Shown: positions 1 through 9,838, counted from the first letter of the stretch. The stretch: 64,000 bases of DNA from Hahellaceae bacterium (GCA_016744695.1 JADGDV010000003.1:124001-188000), one strand, 5' to 3'. Made by a program: numbers and translations. Notes: generated by a model not told the origin, from the letters alone.

Positions 1-1
1 T

Positions 2-811
2 GATATTAACCATGATGTCGTTTTCAACACCGACGCAGATGGAAACCTGATTGTTGGTGAAGAAGCTAAGCACCTTTTTGAATTCTACTTATCAAGCATT
101 GGAGAAGAGTCGCTTGAGCAGATTCTTACTCGCATACAATTTGAACTAAATGAACAACTTCAACCACCGGCTTTAGATCAGGCCCTATCGCTGTTAAAAC
201 GCTATATAGATTACAAAATTGAACTTGCTGAATTAGAAGCTGAAACAAACATCCACGCAATAGATTCACTTTCTGATCTTGAAAAAATTAAGTTACAAAA
301 ATCACAGCTCAATACATTAAGAACACAATATTTCGACCAAACTGAACACCAACAGTTTTTTGAACAAGAAGAAGTATACGATAGCTATATGCTGAGTCAC
401 CTTGAGATAATGAAAAATGGCGATCTTAATGAAGCAGAGAAAAGACAGCAAGCAAAATTATTAGAGCACACGTTACCTGAAGAAATGCAGCAAGTAAGAG
501 AACAAGTAACTAAACATTCAAACCTTTATGAGGCCGCCATTAATATGAGAAAGGCTGGCGCAAGCGAGGAAGCAATATATCAGGTAAGAGCACAAACACT
601 TGGCGACGATGCGGCCATAGCAATGGCGAAATTAGATAGTGATCGAAAGAAGTGGCAACAACGGCTAAATAACTACGCAGGACATCGAGACAATATTATT
701 AATTCAGGCCTAAGCAATGAAGACAGTGCTCTCGCCATTAATGAATTTATTGAGAATAATTTTTCAGGTACAGAACGACTTCGAGTAAAGGCACTGAATA
801 GTTCACTGTAA
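2..811 (+). CDS. lifO: Lipase secretion chaperone (foldase), 3' part
   Basis: The frame is open from base 2, so the 5' end lies outside the window; 269 codons remain of a family usually near 340 residues. Early in the visible part is LFEFYLSSIGE, which matches the foldase signature RxxFDY(F/C)LSAxGE. The rest is a charged, helix-rich sequence, as expected for the extended helical scaffold that wraps the lipase. Family members are anchored in the inner membrane by an N-terminal segment (not visible here) and fold secreted lipases in the periplasm before type II export. In Pseudomonas and relatives the lipase gene lies directly upstream, so it may sit just outside the window. The gene converges on trmL with an 11-base gap. 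Confidence 0.88.
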   Translation, partial: DINHDVVFNTDADGNLIVGEEAKHLFEFYLSSIGEESLEQILTRIQFELNEQLQPPALDQALSLLKRYIDYKIELAELEAETNIHAIDSLSDLEKIKLQKSQLNTLRTQYFDQTEHQQFFEQEEVYDSYMLSHLEIMKNGDLNEAEKRQQAKLLEHTLPEEMQQVREQVTKHSNLYEAAINMRKAGASEEAIYQVRAQTLGDDAAIAMAKLDSDRKKWQQRLNNYAGHRDNIINSGLSNEDSALAINEFIENNFSGTERLRVKALNSSL

Positions 812-822
812 AGGCCGCTGAT

Positions 823-1287
823 TTACAGCCCACCCTCAAAGCCCTGCTGACGCCATGCTTCATAACTAATAATCGCAACGGCATTTGATAAATTTAAACT
901 GCGATTATTAGACTGCATAGGAATTCTTAACTTCAGATCCGAATCAATATTATCTCTAATTTCATCAGGAAGCCCGCTAGTCTCTGATCCAAACAGTAAA
1001 ACATCATCAGGCTGGTATTCAATCTGATCGTGAGGTCTTGAGCCCTTAGTTGTGCACGCCAAAATTCTTCGGCCCTTCATTGCCTGTGAAAACGCCTCAT
1101 AATTAGGGTGCATAGTTACATTAGTCAGATCACGATAATCCAACCCAGCCCTGCGTAACTTTTTTTCTTCAAGGTCAAAGCCCATAGGCTCAATTAAATG
1201 CAAGTGGCAGCCATTGTTTGCAGTCAAGCGTATAATATTACCTGTATTTGGGGCAATTTGAGGCTCGAAAAGGGCAATATGAAACAT
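823..1287 (-). CDS. trmL: tRNA (cytidine/uridine-34 2'-O)-methyltransferase TrmL
   Basis: This 154-residue protein has the full length of the small SPOUT methyltransferase TrmL (YibK). TrmL methylates the wobble ribose of tRNA-Leu isoacceptors with S-adenosylmethionine. Family landmarks are NTGNIIR near residue 16, [10 protein letters not shown] in the central knot region, and the C-terminal knot IPM...[11 protein letters not shown]. It lies downstream of secB on the same strand. A stem-loop with a T-run separates them, so it probably has its own promoter or relies on read-through. E. coli also keeps trmL near secB (with gpsA and cysE between), so the synteny supports the call. Confidence 0.95.
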   Translation of the reverse strand: MFHIALFEPQIAPNTGNIIRLTANNGCHLHLIEPMGFDLEEKKLRRAGLDYRDLTNVTMHPNYEAFSQAMKGRRILACTTKGSRPHDQIEYQPDDVLLFGSETSGLPDEIRDNIDSDLKLRIPMQSNNRSLNLSNAVAIISYEAWRQQGFEGGL

Positions 1288-1344
1288 AGCAAATACCTAA
1301 AGAAAGGGCGTATAAAAATTATTGAAAAATGGGGATAATAAAAT

Positions 1345-1399
1345 GAAAAAAGTAAGAAGGATTGACCCTTTAAGACAGGAGTCCAATGACCTTCTTACT
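1345..1399 (-). terminator. Rho-independent terminator after secB
   Basis: AGTAAGAAGG (1351-1360) and CCTTCTTACT (1390-1399) are perfect 10-base inverted repeats with a 29-base loop. Read on the minus strand, the second arm is followed by a run of six T. It lies 30 bases past the secB stop codon. Confidence 0.65.
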
Positions 1400-1428
1400 A
1401 TTTGTTACCTTTCACTAATAATTATTTA

Positions 1429-1929
1429 TTAGTGAGTAGCAGCACCTTCAGCTTTTTGAGCTTCTTCTTGCTTACGCTTCATAGCTTCAGCATAAATTGC
1501 ATCAAAGTTAACCGGAGCAAGCATTAGTGATGGAAAGCTTCCTTTGTTAACCATGCTATCTACGGCTTCACGCGCGTAAGGGAAAAGTACATTAGGACAA
1601 AAAGCACCTAGAGTTTGCGCCAACTGTGGGCCTTCTATACCAGAAATATGAAAAATACCCGCTTGCTGAACTTCAACAATAAAAGCGACCTTTTCATCAA
1701 CTTTAGCCGTAATAGATAAAGAGATAGTCACTTCAAACTGAGTATCACTTACTTTATTGCTTGCAGTATTCAGATCCATATTGATCTGTGGCTTCCATGC
1801 AGCCTGAAACACGTCAGGAGCATTTGGAGACTCAAAAGAAATATCTTTTACATAAATACGCTGAAGAGCAAATTGAGGTTGAGCTGCTTGTTCTGCTGCT
1901 GCTTTTTGTTCCGCTTCATTTTCCGGCAT
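1429..1929 (-). CDS. secB: Protein-export chaperone SecB
   Basis: The 166-residue product contains the SecB core ([16 protein letters not shown] near residue 24, then FHISGI and [17 protein letters not shown]). SecB keeps precursors unfolded in the cytoplasm and hands them to SecA. The N-terminus is a short Ala/Glu/Gln-rich extension and the C-terminal tail is polar. The start has AGGAATTATT directly upstream. It follows grxC and yibN on the same strand, the usual gammaproteobacterial yibN-grxC-secB order. Confidence 0.97.
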   Translation of the reverse strand: MPENEAEQKAAAEQAAQPQFALQRIYVKDISFESPNAPDVFQAAWKPQINMDLNTASNKVSDTQFEVTISLSITAKVDEKVAFIVEVQQAGIFHISGIEGPQLAQTLGAFCPNVLFPYAREAVDSMVNKGSFPSLMLAPVNFDAIYAEAMKRKQEEAQKAEGAATH

Positions 1930-2037
1930 AATAATTCCTTATTTTTGATTCTTATTAATTTAATATCATAAGCGTCCAGCTACCAATGCTCTAGTGCACA
2001 GGTCACCTTTACTCAAAACCTTTCAACAAAGATGGGG

Positions 2038-2304
2038 TCACGAAGCAGAAAGTTCAAGTAGGCTGTCAAGTTTTCCTTGCTTTTCAAGGGCAAAAAGTTC
2101 ATCACACCCCCCTACATGCAGCTCTCCGATCCATATTTGAGGTACCGTATGAGCACCACTTTTTGCCATCATCTCACGCCGTAGCTCTACATCGCTATCG
2201 ACCTGGATATCTTTAAATTCAACACCCTTCTTTGCTAAGAGTGCTTTTGCACGCACACAATAAGGACAAAAACGGGTGCTATAAAGTATTACACTATTGC
2301 TCAT
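2038..2304 (-). CDS. grxC: Glutaredoxin 3
   Basis: The 88-residue protein has the dithiol active site CPYC at residues 13-16 and the glutathione-binding TVP motif (HTVPQIWIG), followed by GGCDEL. It reduces protein disulfides and mixed disulfides using glutathione. It lies between yibN (15 bases away) and secB on the same strand, so yibN-grxC are probably co-transcribed, with secB as the third gene. Confidence 0.96.
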   Translation of the reverse strand: MSNSVILYSTRFCPYCVRAKALLAKKGVEFKDIQVDSDVELRREMMAKSGAHTVPQIWIGELHVGGCDELFALEKQGKLDSLLELSAS

Positions 2305-2319
2305 GTATTGACCCTTTCG

Positions 2320-2736
2320 TTATTTTTTAACAAGAGGCAAGCTGCTATTCGTCCATTCAGCTATTCCGCCACTCATACGACAAACATTTTCAAAACCGGC
2401 CGCTTTTAATTGTTTACCCGCCATACCAGAGTGTTGGCCAGCTTTATCAACCATGACTAATTGTTTCTCTTTATACTTTTCAAGCTCACTTATCCGGTCT
2501 TTTAAGCTCGCTAAAGGTATATGTATTGAACCTTTAATACGGCCGTTATTAAAATCTTTTTTCTCTCGCACATCAATAATTACCGCTTCATCACGATTAA
2601 TTAACAATGTTGCCTGTTGGGGAGATACCGAGCGACCAGAGCGATGTTTTTCTAAGAAAAATAAAGCGACCAGCAAACCTGTAAACGTTGAAGCGAGAAT
2701 CCAATGAGTCATCGCAAATTCAAAAAACCTATCCAT
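2320..2736 (-). CDS. yibN: Rhodanese-like membrane-anchored protein YibN
   Basis: I chose the ATG at 2736 ([11 protein letters not shown]) because GGATG lies just upstream; an upstream ATG at 2775 is in frame but has no clear ribosome site. The product has one N-terminal membrane segment (about residues 9-27) and a rhodanese fold ending in [14 protein letters not shown]. At the position of the usual catalytic cysteine loop (CxxGxxS) it reads VDKAGQHSG, so the canonical sulfurtransferase cysteine is missing. E. coli YibN also departs from the consensus there. A scaffold or insertion-related role at the inner membrane is more likely than sulfur transfer. It is divergent from gpmI. Confidence 0.88.
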   Translation of the reverse strand: MDRFFEFAMTHWILASTFTGLLVALFFLEKHRSGRSVSPQQATLLINRDEAVIIDVREKKDFNNGRIKGSIHIPLASLKDRISELEKYKEKQLVMVDKAGQHSGMAGKQLKAAGFENVCRMSGGIAEWTNSSLPLVKK

Positions 2737-2882
2737 TATTACATCCAGTCGTCTATAAATTGAGAATCGCGGCATTATACACGCCCGAAGTGCTATATTT
2801 CAATTCACTATATTTCAATTCGCCATACGCGTGCTTTCACGGTAAAATCTCCGTAATAACCAATAGATTTCAGGAACAAGCA

Positions 2883-4433
2883 ATGACTGATCAAACAGCA
2901 CCTACCGCGCTTATCATCCTTGATGGTTGGGGTCACCGAGAAGAAAGTGATTCAAATGCCATACTTAATGCCAACACCCCTTTCTGGGACAGCATATGGA
3001 ATAAGCGTCCACATACATTGATTAGTACCTCTGGAACAGCTGTAGGCCTGCCAGAAGGGCAAATGGGCAATTCAGAAGTAGGCCACATGAATCTTGGGGC
3101 CGGCCGTATTGTTTATCAAAATTTCACACGAATAACCAAAGATATTCGCGAGGGTGGTTTTTTTGAAAACCCTGCGATAAAAGGCGCCATTGATAAATCA
3201 GTAGCGACTGACAATGCCGTACACATATTAGGCTTACTCTCTCCTGGTGGTGTACACAGCCATGAAGAACATATCATTGCGGCCTGCGAGCTAGCAGCAA
3301 AGCAAGGGGCAAAAGAGGTATACGTTCATGGTTTCCTTGATGGTCGAGATACCCCCCCTCGCAGTGCAGAAGCCTCTATAAAATCCATAGAGACAAAACT
3401 TAAAGCATTGGGCGTGGGTCGTTTAGCATCCATTATTGGCCGATACTATGCAATGGACAGAGACAATCGCTGGGACAGGGTAGAAAGTGCTTATAATTTA
3501 TTAACCCTGGCGGAAGCCGAATTTACATTCCCCGACGGCACCAGTGCATTACAAGCAGCTTATGCCCGCAATGAAAATGATGAGTTTGTTCAAGCAACAC
3601 GCATTCAGTCAGATACAGAAATCGCAGCCCCTATAAAGGATGGCGATACCGTTTTGTTTATGAACTTTCGTGCAGACCGAGCTAGAGAAATAACTCGCGC
3701 GTTTGTTGATAAAAAAGATTTCAGTGGTTTCTCACGCAAGAAAACACCTCAACTCGCAGATTTCGTCATGCTCACAGAGTATGCTGCAGATATAAAAACA
3801 AGCTGCGCCTACCCGCCTTCAGATCTCCCGAATACTTTGGGGGAATACATGGAGATTCTGGGTTTAAATCAATTGCGCATCGCTGAAACCGAAAAATACG
3901 CCCATGTTACCTTTTTCTTTAGTGGTGGAAGAGAAGAGCCTTATGATGGAGAGGATAGAATACTGGTTCCTTCTCCTGATGTTGCAACCTATGACCTGAA
4001 ACCTGAAATGAGCGCACCAGAACTAACAGACAAACTGGTTACCGCCATTAAAAGTGGCAAATATGACTTAATAGTCTGTAATTATGCTAATGGAGATATG
4101 GTTGGCCACACAGGTAAGTATGATGCAGCAGTAAAGGCTGCAGAATGTCTTGATCAATGTCTGAGCAAAGTAGCGGACGCATTGAAAGAAGCCGAAGGCC
4201 AATGTCTTATAACAGCTGATCATGGCAATGCAGAACAAATGCTCGACCCAACATCAGGACAGGTTCACACGGCTCATACAACGCAACCGGTGCCTTTGGT
4301 TTACCTTGGTAAACAAGATATATCATTAAAAAAAGGCGGTAAGTTAAGTGATATAGCGCCATCTCTACTTGAACTAATGGATCTTTCTCAACCTGAGGAC
4401 ATGACAGGGAAGTCTCTAATTATAACTGATTAG
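2883..4433 (+). CDS. gpmI: 2,3-bisphosphoglycerate-independent phosphoglycerate mutase
   Basis: The ATG at 2883 ([17 protein letters not shown]) is preceded by AGGAACAAGCA; the longer in-frame extension runs into the divergent yibN gene and is not used. The 516-residue product interconverts 3- and 2-phosphoglycerate in glycolysis. Visible motifs are the metal-binding DGWG, the catalytic serine in [39 protein letters not shown], and the C-terminal metal ligands ADHGNAE and HTAHT. It heads the gpmI-envC-ctpA-yibQ array common in gammaproteobacteria. Confidence 0.97.
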   Translation: MTDQTAPTALIILDGWGHREESDSNAILNANTPFWDSIWNKRPHTLISTSGTAVGLPEGQMGNSEVGHMNLGAGRIVYQNFTRITKDIREGGFFENPAIKGAIDKSVATDNAVHILGLLSPGGVHSHEEHIIAACELAAKQGAKEVYVHGFLDGRDTPPRSAEASIKSIETKLKALGVGRLASIIGRYYAMDRDNRWDRVESAYNLLTLAEAEFTFPDGTSALQAAYARNENDEFVQATRIQSDTEIAAPIKDGDTVLFMNFRADRAREITRAFVDKKDFSGFSRKKTPQLADFVMLTEYAADIKTSCAYPPSDLPNTLGEYMEILGLNQLRIAETEKYAHVTFFFSGGREEPYDGEDRILVPSPDVATYDLKPEMSAPELTDKLVTAIKSGKYDLIVCNYANGDMVGHTGKYDAAVKAAECLDQCLSKVADALKEAEGQCLITADHGNAEQMLDPTSGQVHTAHTTQPVPLVYLGKQDISLKKGGKLSDIAPSLLELMDLSQPEDMTGKSLIITD

Positions 4434-4449
4434 TCTATTGGGGGCTTAT

Positions 4450-4477
4450 CGTGGCAAGGTAGCATTACTTTGCCACG
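4450..4477 (+). other. Stem-loop between gpmI and envC
   Basis: CGTGGCAA and TTGCCACG form an 8-base-pair stem with a 12-base loop, 16 bases past the gpmI stop. There is no T-run behind it, so it may be an RNA-end-protecting or processing structure rather than an intrinsic terminator. Confidence 0.45.
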
Positions 4478-4530
4478 AACAGAACACTTAACCTTGTCAC
4501 TCACTTTACGAAGAACCTAGCCTAAGAATA

Positions 4531-5718
4531 ATGATAATAATGGCCAACATTAAAAAATACAGACAAGAGGCGAACACAAAATTAATTTTGCTCATCCTGC
4601 TGCTTTTTTTTTCTGCACAATCATTCTCGGCAAGCAACAAAGAGCCTGACGTTTCCCCAAAACAATTAAAAGAACTTAAAAAAAACATAGGCAAGCTTAA
4701 TAACTGGATTGATAAAGCTGAAGGTAAGAAGGCAAATTTACAAAAAGAACTACGTAAAAGCGAACAACAGATTAGCCGAATAACTAAAGATATCCATCAG
4801 GTACAAAAGAAATTAAATAATGCACAAAAAAGCCTAAAAACACTCCAAAAAAGAAAACAGACATTAGAGCTTGACCTTAAAAACCAACAGTCCTACCTGA
4901 AGAAGCAAATTATCACAGCCTACTCTCTGGGTCGTCAACCCGCTATAAAAGTACTATTAAATCTTGAAGACCCTCAGAAAATTGATCGTACACTAGCTTA
5001 TTATGACTATTTCAATAAAGCCCGAGCAAAGCAAATTGAAAGTTATCGCACAACCATTAACGAACTCAGTGAAACCCGCACAGCCATAGACCATGAAAAT
5101 GAGGTTTTAATAAAGTCTCGTAGCCAACTGGTATCCAGCAAATCTGAATTAAAGCAAAGTCAACGATTAAGAAAGCGCACCTTAGCCAAGCTCAGTTCAT
5201 CAATAGAAGGCAAAAGCAAAGAACTAGATAAACTCACAAAAGATCAAGAAAGACTTGAGATATTACTAAAAGAAGTTGAAAAAGCCATTGCTAACCTTCA
5301 GCTCCCTGAGGACTCCCGACCATTTTCACAACTCAAGTCTAAACTTCCCTGGCCAACTCGTGGTAAAGTGACAAAATATTATGGATCACGCCTTGCAGGT
5401 GGCAAGTTACGCAGAAAAGGGCTGATAATAGAAACCAATACAGCAACCCAGGTTAACGCAATACACTATGGCCGAATCGTATTCTCTGACTGGATCAGAG
5501 GATTTGGCTTAATGACCATCATTGATCATAGTGGTGGCTATCTGAGCCTATATGGTTATAACAAAAGTCTGCTTAAAGACGTCGGAGACTGGGTTCATAC
5601 CGGAGAAACCATTGCATACTCAGGCAATAGCGGGGGACAACAAAAAACAGGTTTATACTTTGAAATAAGAAAGAACGGTAGACCACAAAACCCCTTGAAA
5701 TGGCTAAAACGAAAATAG
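4531..5718 (+). CDS. envC: Murein hydrolase activator EnvC
   Basis: The product has a signal peptide (hydrophobic LILLILLLFFSAQSFSAS, about residues 18-35), a long charged coiled coil (about residues 45-260) and a C-terminal LytM/M23-like domain (about 285-393). The M23 metal ligands are replaced: the HxH position reads LYFEIR and no HxxxD is present. That is typical of EnvC, which does not cut murein itself but activates the AmiA/AmiB amidases at the septum through FtsEX. The start at 4531 and a second ATG at 4540 (MANIKK) both precede the signal peptide; the choice does not affect the mature protein. It lies between gpmI and ctpA. Confidence 0.93.
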   Translation: MIIMANIKKYRQEANTKLILLILLLFFSAQSFSASNKEPDVSPKQLKELKKNIGKLNNWIDKAEGKKANLQKELRKSEQQISRITKDIHQVQKKLNNAQKSLKTLQKRKQTLELDLKNQQSYLKKQIITAYSLGRQPAIKVLLNLEDPQKIDRTLAYYDYFNKARAKQIESYRTTINELSETRTAIDHENEVLIKSRSQLVSSKSELKQSQRLRKRTLAKLSSSIEGKSKELDKLTKDQERLEILLKEVEKAIANLQLPEDSRPFSQLKSKLPWPTRGKVTKYYGSRLAGGKLRRKGLIIETNTATQVNAIHYGRIVFSDWIRGFGLMTIIDHSGGYLSLYGYNKSLLKDVGDWVHTGETIAYSGNSGGQQKTGLYFEIRKNGRPQNPLKWLKRK

Positions 5719-5824
5719 CTAAACCTGTTATAACTGTACAAAACACACTAAGATCAAAAACAATATAAAAAATAACCACACCCGCTACACCCTAAACAAC
5801 ATGTGAAAGAATGGGAAAAAATTA

Positions 5825-7225
5825 ATGATAGATATTCTGAGTTACTTTCGTCAGCGAACATCATCTGGCAGCCACTTATTAACCGCGCCGGTTTTAAGTT
5901 CATCGTTAATATTATCCTTAATACTACAATCAAATGTAGCATTCTCAGATGAAAAATCCTCAAGTGATCAACCATCATCTGAGGAGAAACACACTGCTAT
6001 ACAACTTCCCGACCCTACAAAACAACTTCCCCTGGATGACCTTCGAAAATTCACCGAAGTCTTTGATCGCATTAAAAAGACTTACGTAGAAGAAGTTGAT
6101 GATACAACATTACTTAACAACGCCATCAAAGGCATGCTTTCCGGCCTAGACCCACACTCAGCGTATCTTGAGCCTAAAGCGTTTGATGATTTACAAGAAA
6201 GTACGTCGGGGCAATTTGGTGGCTTAGGTATTGAAGTTGGCCAAGAAGACGGCTATGTAAAAATCATATCACCAATAGACGACACCCCTGCTCAAAAAGC
6301 AGGCGTAGAAGCAGGCGATTTAATTATTAAGCTGGACGACACTCCTGTAAAAGGTATGTCCTTAGATGAAGCCGTTAAACTTATGCGAGGCAAACCGGGT
6401 GAACCGATTGTTCTCACTATTGCAAGAGAAGGTGAAAACGGGCCTATAGAAATTAAAATTGTTAGGGACATCATTAAAGTTACTAGCGTAAAAACTAAAT
6501 TACTTGAGCCCGGATACGGTTACTTACGTATTACACAATTCCAAGCACAAACAGGCGAAGATTTCGATAAAGGCCTTGATAAGCTAATAAAAGAAAATGA
6601 GAGTGAGTTAAATGGTTTAGTTCTTGATTTACGAAATAACCCAGGCGGAGTACTACAAGCAGCCGTTGCAGTATCTGACAGCTTACTTGATGACGGCCTT
6701 ATCGTTTATACAGAAGGGCGAATAAAAAGCTCTCAACTACGCTTTAGCGCCACACCTGGAGACAAACTAAACGGAAAGCCAGTGGTCATTTTGATTAATG
6801 GAGGCTCTGCATCTGCCTCAGAAATCGTTTCAGGGGCACTTCAAGATCAGAAGAGAGCCATCATCATGGGTACTGATAGCTTTGGTAAAGGCTCGGTTCA
6901 AACCGTCATGCAGCTCAATGAAGAGTATGGATTAAAACTAACCACTGCTCGCTACTACACGCCAAGTGGTCGCTCTATTCAAGCTTTAGGTATTGAACCT
7001 GACATTGAAGTAAAGAGAGCAAAATTAACCGAAGTGCAATCCAGCACCTTTTTCAAAGAATCTGACCTTGCAGGCCATTTAAGTAATGGTGATGCAGAAA
7101 AAGAAGCTGAAGCGACATCTGACGATAAAGCTAAAGAACAAAAATCGCTTCTTGATAGAGACTTCCAGCTTCGTGAAGCGGTAAGCCTGCTAAAAGGTTT
7201 AACTATCTTTGGTAACCGCGATTGA
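5825..7225 (+). CDS. ctpA: C-terminal processing peptidase, S41 family
   Basis: This is a 466-residue periplasmic serine protease. It has an N-terminal hydrophobic export segment (about residues 22-40), a PDZ domain (QFGGLGIEV to ITSVK, about 130-215), and the S41 core. The catalytic serine lies in GGSASASEIVSGAL and the catalytic lysine in GTDSFGKGSVQT. A polar, Glu/Lys-rich tail follows the core. Family members trim C-termini of periplasmic or lipoprotein substrates, including murein hydrolases, which fits its place directly after envC. It overlaps the next gene by four bases. Confidence 0.94.
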   Translation: MIDILSYFRQRTSSGSHLLTAPVLSSSLILSLILQSNVAFSDEKSSSDQPSSEEKHTAIQLPDPTKQLPLDDLRKFTEVFDRIKKTYVEEVDDTTLLNNAIKGMLSGLDPHSAYLEPKAFDDLQESTSGQFGGLGIEVGQEDGYVKIISPIDDTPAQKAGVEAGDLIIKLDDTPVKGMSLDEAVKLMRGKPGEPIVLTIAREGENGPIEIKIVRDIIKVTSVKTKLLEPGYGYLRITQFQAQTGEDFDKGLDKLIKENESELNGLVLDLRNNPGGVLQAAVAVSDSLLDDGLIVYTEGRIKSSQLRFSATPGDKLNGKPVVILINGGSASASEIVSGALQDQKRAIIMGTDSFGKGSVQTVMQLNEEYGLKLTTARYYTPSGRSIQALGIEPDIEVKRAKLTEVQSSTFFKESDLAGHLSNGDAEKEAEATSDDKAKEQKSLLDRDFQLREAVSLLKGLTIFGNRD

Positions 7226-8085
7226 GCATCAATAAACACATAGGCATGCTTCTGCGACCGCGGCATGCAATGTTAGCTTTATATCTACTTTGTATGCCCT
7301 CCGCGTGGGCTGACTCTGTTAGTCAGCCCACGATTGCCATTATTATTGATGACATGGGCAATCACCTTAAAACGGGGCGACAGTTAATTAACCTGCCCTA
7401 CCCCTTAACTCTTGCCTTTCTTCCTCACAGAAGAAACACTCAAAAACTGGCTCATAGTGCTCATAATGCTCATAAAGAAATTATGCTGCATATACCAATG
7501 GCCAACACTCTAGGTCTTGATTTAGGCGCAGGTGGTTTGACTGTAGGTATGAGTAAGCTTGACCTCACTCACACCCTCCGTAAAGCCATACGCGATATTC
7601 CTTACCTGCAAGGTATTAATAACCACATGGGCAGCGCACTTACTCAACGTAGAGAAGAAATGCAATGGGTTATGGAAGAGCTTTATAATTATCCTCTTTA
7701 TTTTGTAGACAGCCGCACTATTGCCAGTTCTGTGGCAGGATATACGGCAACAGAAAACAACATCCCTAGCTTGAGCCGAGATGTATTTCTAGATCATATT
7801 CAAACGCGTGAAAACGTCCATAAACAATTTAGCCGCCTCATTAAAGTGGCTAGAGAAAAAGGGACCGCTATTGCTATAGGCCACCCCCATCAAGTCACTG
7901 CAGATTATCTTGAGTGGGCGCTACCTCGGTTAGATAGAGAGGGGATTAGAATAGCAACCGTTAGTGGGCTCTGGGATATTAGGAATGCTGGTCAACACAT
8001 GTTTGGCAAAAGAAAGCCATATCAAGAGAATAATATTGCATCTAATCAGAAAAAGAACAGACAAAAATCAGCTAATAAACTCTAA
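7222..8085 (+). CDS. Divergent polysaccharide deacetylase family protein (YibQ)
   Basis: The frame begins with a TTG at 7222 that overlaps the ctpA stop (TTGA); an ATG at 7246 (MLLRPRHAMLALYLL) is the alternative, and either gives a signal peptide ending near AWA. The mature part starts PTIAIIIDDMGN and continues with FLPHRRNT, MLHIPM, NNHMGS and IAIGHPH, the signature of the divergent polysaccharide deacetylase family related to NodB-like carbohydrate esterases. The Asp pair and the His residues are retained. The substrate is unknown. Coupling to ctpA and envC suggests a role in periplasmic cell-wall or polysaccharide metabolism. Confidence 0.87.
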   Translation: MSINKHIGMLLRPRHAMLALYLLCMPSAWADSVSQPTIAIIIDDMGNHLKTGRQLINLPYPLTLAFLPHRRNTQKLAHSAHNAHKEIMLHIPMANTLGLDLGAGGLTVGMSKLDLTHTLRKAIRDIPYLQGINNHMGSALTQRREEMQWVMEELYNYPLYFVDSRTIASSVAGYTATENNIPSLSRDVFLDHIQTRENVHKQFSRLIKVAREKGTAIAIGHPHQVTADYLEWALPRLDREGIRIATVSGLWDIRNAGQHMFGKRKPYQENNIASNQKKNRQKSANKL

Positions 8086-8129
8086 ATTCACCGCACCGCC
8101 CTATAAGCTTATAAAATCAGCCTAATCTA

Positions 8130-8159
8130 TTGGTTAGATTCATATTTCACTTCTATACT
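8130..8159 (+). promoter_or_regulatory. Candidate sigma-70 promoter for the CheW-CZB gene
   Basis: TTGGTT (8130-8135), an 18-base spacer and TATACT (8154-8159) lie 57 bases ahead of the start at 8216. Read by eye. Confidence 0.4.
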
Positions 8160-8215
8160 GTTTTTATTCCTCATAAAAAGACATTTAACTGACTAAGATT
8201 TTCCAAGAGAAAACC

Positions 8216-9040
8216 ATGACCGGACAGAACATCGAATCATTATTTGTAAACAACCAAATTTCCGTCATTACATTTTCAACCAGAGAAGCCACCTTTGCTA
8301 TTCCGCTTGAACAAGTAAAATACATAGAAAAAGATGTTAAAAGGAACATTAAAGTCGGTGAGCTTGATCGTTTTAATCACGAGGTAATCACCTACCAAAA
8401 TTCAGCCGTTCCTTTATTTGATTTCAGCGCATTAACCGGTAGCCGCTCTCAAATTGATGAAATACAGAGTTTAGTTACGCTTTTTAACGAGAAAGAAAAA
8501 GATCACAAAGAATGGATGGAAGCTCTCGAGATCGCCATTAAAAATGACTCTCCCTTTACCAAAGCCACCAACTCTAACAAATGCGCATTTGGTATTTGGT
8601 ATAATACTTTCACGACTAATGACCTTGACCTACAAGAAGTACTCGGAAAGTTTGACGCACCCCATAAAAAAATTCACTCACTGGCAGAGAGTCTCATTAA
8701 CCTGGCTAAACTAGACAAAGCAGAGGCTCTTGAAAAGCTCAATAAAGAACGGAATACAACGTTAGCAGAGTTATTAAAATTGTTTGAAACCGCTCGAGAA
8801 AGGGTTAAAAATAGTGATCGTCCTATAATTGTGTTTGTTGAGCAAAATAACCATGAAATCGCGGCATTAAGACTCGACAATATTCAAGACATTGAAACAT
8901 ATGAACTTAAAAACTTCTCTAGAGATACTTCAACAGAAGGCATTATGAAGAAGAATGATACAGACTTTACTATTGAAGGTTTTCTCAGAAGCGGCAATGC
9001 GCCACCCTGTATGCTGATAAACTGCCAACCTGAGAAGTAG
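8216..9040 (+). CDS. CheW-like protein with inserted CZB zinc-binding domain
   Basis: The 274-residue protein begins with a CheW-like first lobe (residues 14-75: FSTREATFAIPLEQVKYI and VPLFDFSALTG, matching the family pattern LPVVDLRALLG). It then has a helical CZB domain (about 92-200) and ends with what looks like the second CheW lobe (RPIIVFVEQNNHEIAALRLDNI, about 202-225). All four CZB zinc ligands can be placed: H97, C123 (in CAFGIWYN), H150 and H154. CZB domains sense zinc or the oxidant HOCl in chemoreceptors and diguanylate cyclases. No other chemotaxis gene is in the window. It probably links a zinc or redox signal to a CheA or receptor array; the partner is unknown. Confidence 0.8.
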   Translation: MTGQNIESLFVNNQISVITFSTREATFAIPLEQVKYIEKDVKRNIKVGELDRFNHEVITYQNSAVPLFDFSALTGSRSQIDEIQSLVTLFNEKEKDHKEWMEALEIAIKNDSPFTKATNSNKCAFGIWYNTFTTNDLDLQEVLGKFDAPHKKIHSLAESLINLAKLDKAEALEKLNKERNTTLAELLKLFETARERVKNSDRPIIVFVEQNNHEIAALRLDNIQDIETYELKNFSRDTSTEGIMKKNDTDFTIEGFLRSGNAPPCMLINCQPEK

Positions 9041-9061
9041 GTTGGCATTGATAGTCAATGC
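9024..9061 (+). other. Overlapping hairpins between convergent CheW-CZB and hisF genes
   Basis: GCCAACC (9024-9030) pairs with GGTTGGC (9040-9046) around the stop codon, and GCATTGA (9045-9051) pairs with TCAATGC (9055-9061). The two are mutually exclusive at 9045-9046. The T-run is weak, so terminator function is possible but not clear. Confidence 0.35.
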
Positions 9062-9064
9062 TAT

Positions 9065-9838
9065 TTAATCACGAACCTCTATTCCTTGATCAGCCATAAA
9101 CTGTTTAGCCTCAGGTATTGTATGCTCACCAAAGTGGAAGATACTAGCAGCCAATACCGCATCAGCCCCTCCATCGTTAATGCCATCCACTAAATGCTGA
9201 AGTTCACCTACTCCACCAGAAGCAATAACCGGAATTGAAATAGCATCACTTATTGCACGAGTAACGCCAAGATCGAAACCATTCTTAGTACCATCTCTAT
9301 CCATACTGGTTAATAAAATTTCACCAGCACCGTATTCAGCCATTTTCTTTGCCCACTCAACCGCATCTAAACCTGTAGGCTTGCGGCCACCATGAGTAAA
9401 AATTTCCCAACGATTTTCCTCATCGGGCGCACTTACTTTTTTTGCATCAATAGCCACCACAATACACTGGCTACCAAATCGCTCTGCGGCTTCTCTTACA
9501 AACTCAGGATTAAAAACAGCCGCGGTGTTAATGCCCACTTTATCTGCTCCGGCATTGAGCATTCTACGAATATCATCGACCGTACGTATACCACCACCCA
9601 CTGTTAATGGAATGAATACCTCACTAGCCATTTTCTCAACCATATGCACCATGGTTTCACGATCTTCATGACTAGCAGTAATATCTAGAAAAGTAATTTC
9701 ATCGGCACCCTGCTCATCATATTTACGCGCGACTTCAACAGGGTCACCTGCATCGCGAATATCAACAAACTGCACACCTTTAACAACACGGCCATTATCT
9801 ACGTCAAGACACGGTATAATTCGTTTTGCGAGCCCCAT
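9065..9838 (-). CDS. hisF: Imidazole glycerol phosphate synthase subunit HisF
   Basis: I place the start at the ATG at 9838 ([13 protein letters not shown]), which shares one base with the hisH stop (TAATG) and has GGGAAACTG upstream; a longer frame adds only six residues. The 257-residue TIM barrel has [15 protein letters not shown] (first catalytic Asp), the phosphate-binding VGGGIR and ASGGVG motifs, and [13 protein letters not shown] with the second catalytic Asp. It uses ammonia from HisH to form imidazole glycerol phosphate and AICAR. HisA, usually encoded between hisH and hisF, is not encoded here. Confidence 0.97.
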   Translation of the reverse strand: MGLAKRIIPCLDVDNGRVVKGVQFVDIRDAGDPVEVARKYDEQGADEITFLDITASHEDRETMVHMVEKMASEVFIPLTVGGGIRTVDDIRRMLNAGADKVGINTAAVFNPEFVREAAERFGSQCIVVAIDAKKVSAPDEENRWEIFTHGGRKPTGLDAVEWAKKMAEYGAGEILLTSMDRDGTKNGFDLGVTRAISDAISIPVIASGGVGELQHLVDGINDGGADAVLAASIFHFGEHTIPEAKQFMADQGIEVRD

